Assembly (NCBI RefSeq): GCF_008017535.1
Contig: NZ_VRUA01000001.1
Coordinates: 310,001 to 374,000 of the forward strand
Length of the DNA stretch: 64,000 bases
Origin: Ottowia flava
GTDB lineage: Bacteria; Pseudomonadota; Gammaproteobacteria; Burkholderiales; Burkholderiaceae_C
Direction of reading: 5' to 3'
The position numbers and the translations under genes were made by a program. The notes beneath the pieces are model-generated. The model ran no database searches. It worked only from the letters and a program-made list of their open reading frames with translations, and had not been told where the DNA came from. Of this stretch, positions 21,158-30,563 are shown one piece after another (the stretch's first letter is position 1; each line of letters opens with the position of its first letter).

Positions 21158-21512
21158 CCTGCACATCGCCAACGACGCCGATCTGGCGGCGCTGGCTGCC
21201 GACGGCGCGCTGCAAGGCGTGGACCGAATCGAGCTGGAATTTCCCAAGTTCACCGACGGCCGCGCCTTCAGCCAGGCCGTGGCCCTGCGCCGCCGCCACG
21301 GCTTCACGGGCGATCTGCGTGCCACCGGCGACGTGCTGATCGACCAGCTGGTGCAGATGGCGCGCAGCGGCTTTTCCAGCGCCGTGCTGGCCGAAGGCGT
21401 GGACGCGGCGGCCGCCGAGCGCCAGTTCCAGCGCTACGCGGCCTTCTACCAGGGCGACGCGCTGCAGCCGCTGCCGCGCTTTGCCCGCGACACGGCCAGG
21501 GCTGCGGCATGA
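21096..21512 (+). CDS. DUF934 protein of the sulfate assimilation cluster
   Basis: The 138-residue protein has the DUF934 core ELEFPKFTDGRAFSQAV followed by LRATGDVLIDQLVQMARSGFSS. This family is regularly encoded between cysI and cysH in betaproteobacteria and is thought to assist sulfite reductase; no biochemical role is established. Its first 20 or so residues (MKIIAARADSTSASDLNGLK) are encoded by a family A repeat. The stop overlaps the cysH start by four bases. The frame is open upstream to 21009, so an earlier start is possible but less likely. Confidence 0.9.
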   Translation: MKIIAARADSTSASDLNGLKTLHIANDADLAALAADGALQGVDRIELEFPKFTDGRAFSQAVALRRRHGFTGDLRATGDVLIDQLVQMARSGFSSAVLAEGVDAAAAERQFQRYAAFYQGDALQPLPRFARDTARAAA

Positions 21513-22339
21513 GCGCCCTGCCAGTGCCTGCCACGGACAGCGTCGGCGGCGTCAGCGCTTGGCCCGGCGTGTCGGCTGAGGCCGCAGGCGCAGCGGTCGA
21601 GCGGCATGCGCACGCCTCGCCCTCGTTCGAAGCCAAGCTGCACGAAACCGTGGTCACGCTGCTCAAGGCCGCGGCCACCGGACCGGTGCGCCAGGCCAGC
21701 AGCCTGGGCGCCGAGGACATGGTCATCACCGACCTGATCAACCGCCACCGCCTGCCGATCGGCATCTTCGTGCTGGACACCGGCGCGCTGCACGCCGAAA
21801 CGCTGGCCCTGCTGGACCGCCTGCAGACGCAGCAGGCCGCGTTGATGCATGCGCCGCTGACGGTGTACCGCCCCGAGCCAGAGGCCGTGGTGCAGTTCGT
21901 CGCCCGCGAAGGTCGCGACGCGATGTACAAAAGCATTGAGCTGCGCAAGGCCTGCTGCAACATCCGCAAGATGGCGCCGCTGGCCCGCGCGCTGGCCGAC
22001 CAGGCCGCCTGGGTGACCGGCCTGCGCCGCGAGCAATCCGGCGCCCGCGCCGATGTGCACTTGATCGACCGCTCCGAAGAACAGAGCAAGTCGCTGACCA
22101 AATACAACCCCCTGGCCGACTGGACCTGGGGCGACGTGTGGCACTACATCGCCGAGAACCAGGTCGACTACAACCCGCTGCACGACCAGTTCTACCCCAG
22201 CATCGGCTGCGCGCCCTGCACCCGGGCGGTCACGCTGGGCGAGGACTTCCGTTCCGGGCGGTGGTGGTGGGAGAGTGAAAGCGCCAAGGAGTGCGGCCTC
22301 CACGTCAAACAACCCCAGAACGAAGGGATCGCCGCATGA
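21509..22339 (+). CDS. cysH: APS/PAPS reductase
   Basis: A 276-residue thioredoxin-dependent reductase. It contains KACCNIRK (about residues 147-154), GCAPCTRA (about 233) and the C-terminal ECGLH. The double pair CC plus CxxC marks the [4Fe-4S] form that reduces APS directly, rather than the cluster-free PAPS form. That agrees with the absence of cysC beside cysDN. It yields sulfite for CysI. Start and stop overlap both neighbours, so translation is coupled. Confidence 0.93.
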   Translation: MSALPVPATDSVGGVSAWPGVSAEAAGAAVERHAHASPSFEAKLHETVVTLLKAAATGPVRQASSLGAEDMVITDLINRHRLPIGIFVLDTGALHAETLALLDRLQTQQAALMHAPLTVYRPEPEAVVQFVAREGRDAMYKSIELRKACCNIRKMAPLARALADQAAWVTGLRREQSGARADVHLIDRSEEQSKSLTKYNPLADWTWGDVWHYIAENQVDYNPLHDQFYPSIGCAPCTRAVTLGEDFRSGRWWWESESAKECGLHVKQPQNEGIAA

Positions 22340-23295
22340 ACGCGCGCACCGAGTCGAACGAACTGCTGCGCGCCGCTGATGCCGATGCCGCCGCCCACAC
22401 GCTGAGCAATGCGCACCTGGACGCGCTGGAAGAAGAAACCATCTTCATCCTGCGCGAAGTGGCCGCGTTCGAGCGCCCCGCGCTGCTGTTCTCCGGCGGC
22501 AAGGATTCGCTGGTGATGCTGCGTTGCGCCGAAAAGGCTTTTGGCGTGGGGCGCATCCCCTACCCGCTGCTGATGGTCGACACCGGCCACAACTTCCCGG
22601 AAGTGACCGATTTCCGCGACCAGCGCGCGGCCGAATTGGGCGCCGAGCTGATCGTGCGCAGCGTCGAAGACAGCATGGCGCGCGGCACCGTGCGGCTGGC
22701 CCACCCGGGCGAATCGCGCAACGTGCACCAGTCGGTCACGCTGCTCGAAGCCATAGAGGAATTCCGCTTTGACGCGCTGATCGGCGGCGCCCGCCGCGAC
22801 GAGGAAAAGGCGCGCGCCAAGGAGCGCATCTTTTCGCACCGCGACAGCTTCGGCCAGTGGCAGCCCAAGGCGCAGCGGCCCGAGCTGTGGACGCTGTTCA
22901 ACACGCGACTGGCGCAGGGCGAGCACTTCCGCGTTTTCCCCATCAGCAACTGGACCGAGCTGGACGTGTGGCAGTACATCGCGCGCGAAAACATCGCGTT
23001 GCCCAGCCTCTACTACGCACACGAGCGCGAGGTGGTCGAGCGCCGCGGCCTGCTGGTGCCGGTGACGCCACTGACACCACCGAAAGACGGCGAAACGGTG
23101 GAAACGCGCACCGTGCGCTTTCGCACTGTGGGCGACATCACCTGCACCTGCCCGGTGGAGAGCCTCGCCGCCACGCCGGGCGAAATCGTCATCGAAACCC
23201 TGGCCGCCGACGTGAGCGAGCGCGGCGCCACGCGCATGGACGACAAGACGAGCGAAGCATCGATGGAAAAGCGCAAAAAAGACGGGTATTTCTGA
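22336..23295 (+). CDS. cysD: Sulfate adenylyltransferase subunit 2
   Basis: A 319-residue PP-loop ATP pyrophosphatase with LLFSGGKDSLVM (about residues 49-60) and GGARRDEEKARAKER. It joins sulfate to AMP, powered by the CysN GTPase. The ATG at 22336 overlaps the cysH stop (ATGA). The C-terminus KRKKDGYF is typical of CysD. Confidence 0.96.
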   Translation: MNARTESNELLRAADADAAAHTLSNAHLDALEEETIFILREVAAFERPALLFSGGKDSLVMLRCAEKAFGVGRIPYPLLMVDTGHNFPEVTDFRDQRAAELGAELIVRSVEDSMARGTVRLAHPGESRNVHQSVTLLEAIEEFRFDALIGGARRDEEKARAKERIFSHRDSFGQWQPKAQRPELWTLFNTRLAQGEHFRVFPISNWTELDVWQYIARENIALPSLYYAHEREVVERRGLLVPVTPLTPPKDGETVETRTVRFRTVGDITCTCPVESLAATPGEIVIETLAADVSERGATRMDDKTSEASMEKRKKDGYF

Positions 23296-23296
23296 G

Positions 23297-23403
23297 GCCC
23301 CCCTGAGGCGCCGCAGGCGCCTTCCCCGACGGGGGACGCACCCCAGGCTTGGCAAAGCCGGCGCCTGGGTGCACTGGGGGCGGTCGCGCTGCGCGCTCCG
23401 CCG
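23297..23403 (+). repeat. Family B GC-rich palindromic repeat
   Basis: CCCCCCTGAGGCGCCGCAGG continuing to CCCCGACGGGGG, then a second inverted pair GGCGCC and CACCCCAGG. It fills the gap between cysD and cysN and resembles the copies at 34851, 42086, 46981 and 48904. Confidence 0.75.
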
Positions 23404-23459
23404 GCTGGGTCTTGCACGCTCAAGCCTTGTGGAAGTTTTGAACCGAACAAAGTCACACC

Positions 23460-24863
23460 ATGACGACTACCGAATTGATAGCTGGCCGCGCAGATGCCTC
23501 TAAGGCTGCAGCCACAAAAGATACTGAAACCGCGCTGCGTTTCATCACCTGCGGCAGCGTGGACGATGGCAAGAGCACGTTGATCGGTCGCCTGCTGGTC
23601 GACAGCAAGGCCGTGCTGCAGGACCACCTGGCGGGGGTGACGCGCGGGGGTGAGGCGGACCTGGCGCAGCTGACCGACGGACTGCAGGCCGAGCGCGAGC
23701 AAGGCATCACCATCGACGTGGCCTACCGCTACTTCAGCACCGAAGCGCGCAAATTCATCATCGGCGACGCGCCGGGGCATGAGCAGTACACGCGCAACAT
23801 GGTTACGGCCGCGTCCCAGGCCGATGCTGCCGTGGTGCTGGTCGACGCGACCAAGCTGGACTGGGCCGACGCGGGCCTCAAGCTGCTGCCGCAAACGCGC
23901 CGGCACGGCCTGCTGCTGCAGCTGCTGCGCGTGCCGTCGGTGCTGTTCGCCATCAACAAGCTCGACGCGGTGAGCGACCCGACGCTGGCCTACCAGCACA
24001 TCCGCGCCGCGCTCGAAGCATTTGCGAAGGGCGCCGGCTTGCCCACCACAGCGATCGTGCCGATCTCCGCACTGAAGGGCTGGAACGTGGTCGACACCGG
24101 GCACCAGAATCCCGGGTGGTGCGGCTACGTCGGCCCGACGCTGCTGGAGCTGCTGGAGCGCTTGCCGGTGACACCGCGCGAGACGGACCTGCCATTCGCG
24201 TTCCCTGTCCAATGGGTAGAGAAGCCCACCCAGGCTGCCAGCGGCAGCGCCTCCGCCTCCGTGGATACAAGCATCGGCCGCCGCGTCTTCTGGGGCCGCG
24301 TCGCCACTGGCCAGGTCGCGCCCGGCGCGCGCGTGCAACTGCTGCCGGGCGGCCAGCAAGCCGTGGTCGCGCAGGTGCTGGACCACGCACGGCACCCGGA
24401 TGAGGTGGCCGCGGGCCACAGCGCCGGCATCGTGCTGGACCGCGAACTGGACGTGTCGCGCGGCGACTGGATCGTGGCTGCGCCGGCTGAAGCCCCCGCT
24501 GCTGCGGCCGACGATTTCGACGACACGCCCGCGCCCGTGGCCACCTGGCCGATCACGCGCACCGTGTCCGCCACCATCGCCTGGCTGGACGACGAGCCGC
24601 TGCGGCCCGGGCGCGTGTACTGGGCCTTGCACGGCCACCGCTGGGTCAAGGCCAAAGTGCAGCGCATCGCCGAGCGGCTGGACATCCACACCCTGGCGCG
24701 CCAGCCGGCCGACCAGTTGGAAGCCAACGCCATCGGCCATGTCGAGCTGGCGCTTCAGGAAGCGGTGCCCGCCACGCCGTTTGCCCGCAGCCGCACGCTG
24801 GGTGCGCTGATCCTGGTCGACACCGCCAGCCAGCGCACCGCCGGCGCCGTGCTGGTGCGCTGA
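23460..24863 (+). CDS. cysN: Sulfate adenylyltransferase subunit 1, GTPase
   Basis: A 467-residue elongation-factor-like GTPase with the P-loop CGSVDDGKSTLIGR (about residues 31-44), DAPGHEQYTRNM (about 102) and NKLD (about 165). It uses GTP to drive sulfate adenylylation with CysD. There is no fused CysC kinase domain. Residues about 5-22 (ELIAGRADASKAAATKD) are encoded by a family A repeat placed ahead of the GTPase domain. Confidence 0.95.
   Translation: MTTTELIAGRADASKAAATKDTETALRFITCGSVDDGKSTLIGRLLVDSKAVLQDHLAGVTRGGEADLAQLTDGLQAEREQGITIDVAYRYFSTEARKFIIGDAPGHEQYTRNMVTAASQADAAVVLVDATKLDWADAGLKLLPQTRRHGLLLQLLRVPSVLFAINKLDAVSDPTLAYQHIRAALEAFAKGAGLPTTAIVPISALKGWNVVDTGHQNPGWCGYVGPTLLELLERLPVTPRETDLPFAFPVQWVEKPTQAASGSASASVDTSIGRRVFWGRVATGQVAPGARVQLLPGGQQAVVAQVLDHARHPDEVAAGHSAGIVLDRELDVSRGDWIVAAPAEAPAAAADDFDDTPAPVATWPITRTVSATIAWLDDEPLRPGRVYWALHGHRWVKAKVQRIAERLDIHTLARQPADQLEANAIGHVELALQEAVPATPFARSRTLGALILVDTASQRTAGAVLVR
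23471..23524 (+). repeat. Family A dispersed repeat inside the cysN N-terminus
   Basis: GATAGCTGGCCGCGCAGAT then TAAGGCTGCAGCC. The hairpin GGCT-GC-AGCC is perfect. Read in frame as the start of CysN. Confidence 0.82.
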
Positions 24864-25136
24864 GCCGGGCAACCCGTACGCTGGTCATTGCCCACAGCGG
24901 CTGCGCGTGGCGCCAGCGTCGCCCGACACCCCGCCTGTGCGCGCCGTGGTCGCGAAATGACCCCGCTCAAGGCAACCCTTTTCCCACTGGGACTTCCCCC
25001 CGCATGAGGTGGCCCAGCCGGTAAAATCCCCTATTGGCCACGGTCCTCCTGGCCGTTGCGGCTGGGCCCGACCCGCCGCGCCGCCAGGGCGGTGCCACCG
25101 TCCACGCATTTTTCGTTTGCTCTCAGCCCCAAGAAC

Positions 25137-25466
25137 ATGACCCACGTCGTCACCGAATCCTGTATCAACTGCAAGTACACCGACTGCGTGGATGTGTGTC
25201 CGGTCGACTGCTTCAAGGAAGGCCCGAACTTCCTGACCATCGACCCCGACGAATGCATCGACTGCGCGGTGTGCATCCCCGAATGTCCGGTCAACGCCAT
25301 CTACGCTGAAGAAGACGTGCCCAAGGACCAGGTGCACATGACCGAGATCAACGCCCAGTTGGCGCGCGACCCGGCCTACCGCACCATCACCAAGCGCAAG
25401 GACGCGCTGCCGGACGCGGAAGAGTGGAAAGACCGCACCGACAAGCTGCCCTTCCTCAAGCGCTGA
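25137..25466 (+). CDS. fdxA: Seven-iron ferredoxin FdxA
   Basis: The 109-residue protein has the 3Fe-4S/4Fe-4S cysteine pattern ([18 protein letters not shown] and [16 protein letters not shown]) and the long acidic C-terminal helix of FdxA. It carries low-potential electrons. The ATG at 25137 is at the conserved N-terminus [13 protein letters not shown]. The downstream ferredoxin reductase could reduce it. Confidence 0.95.
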   Translation: MTHVVTESCINCKYTDCVDVCPVDCFKEGPNFLTIDPDECIDCAVCIPECPVNAIYAEEDVPKDQVHMTEINAQLARDPAYRTITKRKDALPDAEEWKDRTDKLPFLKR

Positions 25467-25509
25467 ACGCTGGCGGCGGCGTGCCGCTACGATGGTGCTC
25501 TGACACGGG

Positions 25510-25566
25510 TTTGAATGAAATCAAGCCCCAGCCCGCGCCCAAATTGCGCAACCAGCTATCGAATGT
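25510..25566 (-). repeat. Family A dispersed repeat, diverged
   Basis: On the minus strand it reads GATAGCTGGTTGCGCAA and later GGGCTTGATTTCATTCAAA. The middle differs from the consensus. Confidence 0.55.
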
Positions 25567-25578
25567 GAAGCACGCCGG

Positions 25579-26655
25579 ATGACCGACACCACCACGCCGC
25601 TGATCGAAACCGATGCCGCCATCATCGGCGCCGGGCCGGTGGGCCTGTTCCAGGTGTTCGAGCTGGGGCTGCTGGAGATCCGGGCCCACGTCATCGACGC
25701 GCTGCCGCAGATCGGTGGCCAGCCGTCCGAGCTGTACCCCGACAAGCCGATCTACGACATCCCCGCAATCCCGGTGTGCAGCGGTCAGGAACTGACCGAC
25801 GCGCTGCACAAGCAGATCGCCCCCTTCGCGCCCACCTTTCACCTCGGCCACGAGGTCAGCACGCTGCAAAAGCAAGCCGATGGCCGCTTTCTGCTGGAAT
25901 CGGCCCAGGGTCTGCGCCTGCTGGCAAAGGCCGTGTTCATCGCCGCGGGTGTCGGCGCCTTCCAGCCGCGGCGGCTGACGGTGCCTGGCATCGAGGCGTT
26001 CGAGAACCGCCAGCTGTTCTACCGCGTGCAGCGCCCCGCCGACTTTGCCGGCAAACACGTGGTCATCGCCGGTGGCGGCAATTCCGCGCTCGACTGGGCC
26101 ATTCGCTTCGCCACGCAAGAAGCCGATCACCGGCCCGCCAGCGTGCTGCTGCTGCACCGGCGCGACGGCTTTCAGGCCACGCCCGCATCGGTGGCGCAGA
26201 TGCGGGCGCTGTGCGAGGCGCAGCAGATGCAGTTCATGGTCGGCCAGGTCGTCGGCTTCGACGCCTCCGGCGACCGCCTGGCCGCCATCGAGGTCATGGG
26301 CCCCGATGGCGTGACGCGCCGCGTGCCGCTGGACGCGCTGCTCGCCTTCCTGGGCATGAGCCCCAAGCTCGGCCCCATCGCCGACTGGTCGCTGGACATC
26401 GAGCGCAAGCAGCTCGTCGTCAACACCGAGACCTACGGCACCAACGAGCCCGGCATCTTCGCCGTGGGCGACATCAACACCTACCCCGGCAAGAAGAAGC
26501 TGATCCTGTGCGGCTTTCACGAAGCCACGCTGGCGGCCTACGGCGCCCTGCCCTTCGTCTTCCCGGGCAAGGAAGTGCCGTTCCAGTACACGACCACCAG
26601 CACCAAGCTGCACAAGGCGCTAGGCGTGTCGGCGGATGGCGCCGCGGCGAAGTAA
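25579..26655 (+). CDS. Thioredoxin-reductase-like ferredoxin-NADP reductase
   Basis: The 358-residue flavoprotein has an FAD-binding [14 protein letters not shown] at the N-terminus and an NADPH-binding [14 protein letters not shown] (about residues 161-174). It lacks the CxxC pair of thioredoxin reductase, which fits the YumC/Fpr type that moves electrons between NADPH and ferredoxin. Residues [18 protein letters not shown] near 293 are the second FAD site. fdxA just upstream is a likely partner. Confidence 0.92.
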   Translation: MTDTTTPLIETDAAIIGAGPVGLFQVFELGLLEIRAHVIDALPQIGGQPSELYPDKPIYDIPAIPVCSGQELTDALHKQIAPFAPTFHLGHEVSTLQKQADGRFLLESAQGLRLLAKAVFIAAGVGAFQPRRLTVPGIEAFENRQLFYRVQRPADFAGKHVVIAGGGNSALDWAIRFATQEADHRPASVLLLHRRDGFQATPASVAQMRALCEAQQMQFMVGQVVGFDASGDRLAAIEVMGPDGVTRRVPLDALLAFLGMSPKLGPIADWSLDIERKQLVVNTETYGTNEPGIFAVGDINTYPGKKKLILCGFHEATLAAYGALPFVFPGKEVPFQYTTTSTKLHKALGVSADGAAAK

Positions 26656-26711
26656 GCGCGTCGGTTGACCCCGGCGGCCGCTGCGTCGTTCGGCCGGGGA
26701 ATGGCAAACCT

Positions 26712-26776
26712 GTTTCAAGACAAATCAGGCTTTAGCCCTACAACCATCAGCGCAGAAAGCTATCCAATGAATAGCA
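26712..26776 (-). repeat. Family A dispersed repeat
   Basis: On the minus strand: GATAGCTTTCTGCGCTG, then TAGGGCTAAAGCCTG with the hairpin GGCT-AA-AGCC, ending CTTGAAACA. Confidence 0.8.
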
Positions 26777-26822
26777 CAAAGAATGTCCGCCAAGGCCCAC
26801 CGCGGAGACGAAGCGCGGCGCT

Positions 26823-27548
26823 TCACCCATCCCACTCCCAGCGCCCCGGCCCACCGTCCTGCGCCATCAGCACGCGTTCGCGCGTGGCGGTGCAGGTCCA
26901 TTTCTGACGCGTGCGGTCGATACCTCCGCGCGGTTGGCGCAGCGCGGCGGGGGTGAAGACGGCAAAGCAGGTGCAGCCGGGCTCACGCACCGACGCGTAC
27001 TGGATCACTTCTATGCCCGCGGCTTGAACGGCAGCGGCCAGGCGCTGGGTTTCGGTGTAGTCGCTGCCGCTGGTCCAGGCGCTGGCGAAGGCGTCCCAAG
27101 GCGGCGCGGTCAGATCGATTGCGCTGCCCCGCACCACCGCCATGAAGAAGGTGTGGTGCGTCGTGATGCGGCGCTGCAGCAGGCCCACGCTGTCCAGGAT
27201 GAAACGCATGCGCCAGTAGGCGACTTCGGCGCAGGCTGCCTTCAGCTCGCGCGCGCCGTACCAAATGCCCAGGCTGCCCGCCGCGCGGAAGCGGCTGCCC
27301 TGCCCCGGCGTGTAGCGAAACGGCGTGGAAAGAAGGAAATGCTGGCCGCGCGGTGCATCATCGGGCAGCGGCGGCTTACTGGCTTCCAGCAATTGTTCGA
27401 GCACGTCGTGCTCGGCGTGCGAATCGACCAGTTGCAGACTGGAGCTGGCGTACTGCGTCTCCACACCGCGCCAGACCTCGGGCTCGGACAGCGCGTGGAC
27501 GGTGTCCTGCAGCCACTCGGCCGGCCAGGGCGCCGCGGCCGCCGTCAT
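26823..27548 (-). CDS. RES-domain toxin
   Basis: The 241-residue protein has the RES fold with the conserved arginine in SRFRAAG, the glutamate in ACAEVAYWRMRF and a downstream serine. Family members are NAD-degrading or ADP-ribosylating toxins. The start at 27548 overlaps the antitoxin stop by four bases, so the pair is cotranslated with the antitoxin first. The C-terminal 40 residues are less conserved. Acts in the cytosol when free of antitoxin. Confidence 0.88.
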   Translation of the reverse strand: MTAAAAPWPAEWLQDTVHALSEPEVWRGVETQYASSSLQLVDSHAEHDVLEQLLEASKPPLPDDAPRGQHFLLSTPFRYTPGQGSRFRAAGSLGIWYGARELKAACAEVAYWRMRFILDSVGLLQRRITTHHTFFMAVVRGSAIDLTAPPWDAFASAWTSGSDYTETQRLAAAVQAAGIEVIQYASVREPGCTCFAVFTPAALRQPRGGIDRTRQKWTCTATRERVLMAQDGGPGRWEWDG

Positions 27549-27922
27549 GCCGCCGCGCGCATGCCATCCAGGTACGACAGCGTGCGCGTCAGTCCGTCGG
27601 GCTTGAGGACCAACTGCGCGGGCACGCCGCCCAGCGCCTTGTTCAGCGAATGCATCCACTCCTTGCGCAACTGCGTGTCCGAGCCGACCAGCGGGTCGAG
27701 CGACCGGAACACCCGCACCAGCAAGAGCGCCAGCTCGCCCGGCTTGGAGCTGGGCGAAATCTCCGCAGCCCCGCTGCGGTAGCGGCTGACGGTGGAGTCG
27801 CTGACGCCGATGACCTTGGCCAGGTCGGACCCTGGCAGTGCCAGCAAATCGGCGGCGCGCAGCGTGGCCTGGGTCAGAACGCGGTCGGGGCTGGGGACCT
27901 GAACGGTTTGGGCGGCGGGCAT
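27545..27922 (-). CDS. Xre/MbcA/ParS-type antitoxin
   Basis: The 125-residue protein combines a helix-turn-helix (GSDLAKVIGVSDSTVSRYRSG, about residues 31-51, split here by the family pattern) and a C-terminal toxin-binding domain ending LGGVPAQLVLKPDGL and YLDGMRAAA. It neutralises the RES toxin and probably represses its own promoter. ATG at 27922 has a CAGGAG ribosome site. The open frame extends upstream to 28063 but those residues look non-coding. Confidence 0.9.
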   Translation of the reverse strand: MPAAQTVQVPSPDRVLTQATLRAADLLALPGSDLAKVIGVSDSTVSRYRSGAAEISPSSKPGELALLLVRVFRSLDPLVGSDTQLRKEWMHSLNKALGGVPAQLVLKPDGLTRTLSYLDGMRAAA

Positions 27923-28277
27923 GGTGGGCTCCTGATAGCTGGGGATGGCTCCTGCGGATCGGTAGGCGCTAGGGATACATGAGCACATGGTACAGGAATT
28001 GAGGGCACATTGCATCAGATGAAAGATATTGAATGAAATCTTGCCTATGCAAATTCTCAGCAACGCCCAATGGGATCTGCGTCGAACGTGGGCGGCTCAT
28101 TGACGTTGGCCCAAAACCGCGCTCCTGGTGGCCAGCCCCGCAGCCCCGTCAGGCCGCCGAGTTGTCCTTTTGTCGACCGCGCAGCGCCCCGTCGGCTAAC
28201 ATAGACCGCTGGATACAAGTACAGTAGCACCCACCGCCCGGCCCATGGGGCGCGACGCGGCGCCTCCACCGATTTCC
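27923..28277. other. Intergenic region, divergent promoters of the TA pair and dinG
   Basis: This 355-base gap is AT-richer near 27960-28060, where the toxin-antitoxin promoter should lie. A short inverted repeat CATG-AGCA-CATG at about 27977-27988 could be an antitoxin operator, but this is weak. Nothing else is recognisable. Confidence 0.5.
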
Positions 28278-30506
28278 ATGAACCCCAAAGTCTGGGCCGA
28301 CGAGGCCCTGCAGTCCTTCGACGCCGTGGTGCAGGCCACCAGCGGCTTTCGCGTGCGCGAAGGCCAGCGCCGCATGGCCGAGGCGGTGGCGCAGGCCTTC
28401 AGCGAAGCAGAGTTGGGCAAGGTCGAAGGCGAAAGTGGCGGCGGTGCAGGCGACGCGCCACAACGCGCCATCGCCGTGCTGCAGGCCGGCACCGGCGTGG
28501 GCAAATCGCTGGCCTACAGCGTGCCCGCGATCCAGCTGGCGCTGGCGCGCGGCACGCGCGTGCTGATTTCCACCGCCACCGTCGCGCTGCAGGAACAGCT
28601 GGTCCACAAGGACCTGCCGGCGCTGGCCGCGCAGCTGGACCAACCCTTCAAATTCGCCCTGGCCAAGGGCCGCGGGCGCTACGTTTGCAAGCTGAAGCTG
28701 GAGCGCCTGGCCAGCGGCGGCCAACACGAGGACGACGACGCGCCCGACGACGACCTGTTTGCCGATCAGGCCGCCGAGCAACGCGCCCCGCGTCCGCGTG
28801 CCGAGACCGAGGCGCGCGTCCAGCTCTATACCCGCATGGCCGACGTGCTGACGACTGGCGGCTGGGACGGCGACCGCGACTCGCTGGAAACACCGCCCGA
28901 GTCGGAAGTCTGGCAGCCTGTGGCGGCCGAAGCCAGCTCGTGCACCGGCAAGCACTGCCCGGTGTTCAGCCAGTGCACGTATTACGACAAGCGCAAGGAG
29001 CTGGTCGGCGCGCACGTCATCGTCGCCAACCACGATTTGCTGCTGACCTCGCTGGGCGCGCGGCTGCTGCCCGAGCTGGACAACTGCCTGCTGGTCGTCG
29101 ACGAGGCGCACCACCTGCCCGCCACCGCGCTCGACCGCTTCGCCTGCGAGGCCGACTTGTCGCGCCTGAACTGGATCGGCAAGCTGGCGAGCCGCGCGCT
29201 GCGCATCGGCCAGCTGATGGAGATCGACGAGCTGGGCGACATCGCCCCGCACGCCACCCAGCTGCGCACCGCCTTGCAAGACGCCGCGCGCCTGACCATG
29301 GACGTGTACGGCGACACCCTGCGCGCGCCGCGCCAGGCGTACGGCGCCAGCACGCTGGCGCGCTTTGCGCCGGCCGCGACCAGCAGCCGCGCGCGCGTCC
29401 CTGGAGGCGCCTTGCCCGCCGCGCTGACCGAGCCCTTTGCGCAGGCCGCGCACCATGCCGGCGGTCTGCTGACCGTGCTGCGCAGCATCGCCAAAGCCCT
29501 GCGCAGCGCCATGCGCGAGCGGCCCGAAGAAGCCAAGCGCCTGTCCACGCTCTACGCCCAGTTGGGCACGCTGGCACCGCGGCTGGAAGCCGTGCACGCC
29601 ACAGCGCAGCTGCTGCTGCAGGACGCGGTGGAAGGCACGCCGCCCGCGGCCAAGTGGTTCACCCTGGCGATGGACGGCGACTTCATCGTCGTCAAGGCGC
29701 ACGCCAGCCCCATCCAGCCCGGCAACACGCTGCGCCACCACCTGTGGTCGGCCGTGCGCGGCGCGGTGCTGACCTCGGCCACGCTGACCAGCTGCGGCCA
29801 GTTCGATTTCTTCCTGCGCGAAGCGGGCCTGTCGGGCGACGACGCCGTGCGCACCCTGGCCGTGCCCAGCCCGTTCGACTACGCGCGCCAGGGCATCTTC
29901 ATCGCCACCGAGACCGCGGCCGAGCCGCGCGACGTGCTCGCCTTCACCGCCGACATGGTCAGCGCGCTGCTGGCCGACCTGGCGCGCGTCGAGGCCGGTG
30001 CGCTGGTGCTGTTCACCTCACGCGAGCAGATGCGCCAGGCCACCGAGCGCCTGACACCCGCGCTGCGCGCCCACGTGCTGGTGCAAAACAGCCTGCCGCG
30101 CCAGATGCTGTTGCGCCAGCACCGCGAACGCGTGGCGGCCAGCCTGCCGTCCATCATCTTCGGCATGCAGTCGTTTGGCGAAGGGTTGGACTTGCCCGGC
30201 CCGCTGTGCGAATCGCTGTTCATCACCAAGCTACCCTTCGCCCCGCCCGACGACCCGGTGGGCGAAGCGCGCGCCGAATGGCTGCGCGCCGCCGGGCGCG
30301 ACCCTTTCAGCGAACTGGTCGTGCCCGCCACCGCCATCCGCCTGGCGCAGTGGGTCGGCCGCGCCATCCGCACCGAAGAAGACCGCGCCCACGTCTACTG
30401 CTACGACAAGCGCCTGGTGCGCACCAGCTACGGCACGCGCCTGCTGCAAGGCCTGCCGCCGTTCACGCTGGAGCGGCGCAGCGCCACCACAATCGCTACA
30501 GTTTAA
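28278..30506 (+). CDS. dinG: ATP-dependent DNA helicase DinG
   Basis: The 742-residue XPD-like helicase has Walker A AGTGVGKS (about residue 70), the iron-sulfur cysteines around YVCKLK and CTGKHCPVFSQC, the DEAH box VVDEAHHLP, and C-terminal motif VI QWVGRAIRTEED. DinG unwinds forked and RNA-DNA duplexes in repair. ATG at 28278 (MNPKVWADEALQ) is preferred; an in-frame ATG at 28245 adds 11 residues. The last codons lie within a family A repeat. Confidence 0.94.
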   Translation: MNPKVWADEALQSFDAVVQATSGFRVREGQRRMAEAVAQAFSEAELGKVEGESGGGAGDAPQRAIAVLQAGTGVGKSLAYSVPAIQLALARGTRVLISTATVALQEQLVHKDLPALAAQLDQPFKFALAKGRGRYVCKLKLERLASGGQHEDDDAPDDDLFADQAAEQRAPRPRAETEARVQLYTRMADVLTTGGWDGDRDSLETPPESEVWQPVAAEASSCTGKHCPVFSQCTYYDKRKELVGAHVIVANHDLLLTSLGARLLPELDNCLLVVDEAHHLPATALDRFACEADLSRLNWIGKLASRALRIGQLMEIDELGDIAPHATQLRTALQDAARLTMDVYGDTLRAPRQAYGASTLARFAPAATSSRARVPGGALPAALTEPFAQAAHHAGGLLTVLRSIAKALRSAMRERPEEAKRLSTLYAQLGTLAPRLEAVHATAQLLLQDAVEGTPPAAKWFTLAMDGDFIVVKAHASPIQPGNTLRHHLWSAVRGAVLTSATLTSCGQFDFFLREAGLSGDDAVRTLAVPSPFDYARQGIFIATETAAEPRDVLAFTADMVSALLADLARVEAGALVLFTSREQMRQATERLTPALRAHVLVQNSLPRQMLLRQHRERVAASLPSIIFGMQSFGEGLDLPGPLCESLFITKLPFAPPDDPVGEARAEWLRAAGRDPFSELVVPATAIRLAQWVGRAIRTEEDRAHVYCYDKRLVRTSYGTRLLQGLPPFTLERRSATTIATV

Positions 30507-30560
30507 GTAGCTGGCCGCGCAGATTGCGCTAGGCCAGAGGCCTGCTTCATTCAAAATTTA
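30494..30560 (+). repeat. Family A dispersed repeat overlapping the dinG end
   Basis: GCTAC, seven bases, GTAGC is the first hairpin with a C:G replacement of the usual T:A closing pair. CTGGCCGCGCAGAT and AGGCCAGAGGCCT follow, again with a compensated stem. The dinG stop lies inside. Confidence 0.88.
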
Positions 30561-30563
30561 CAG

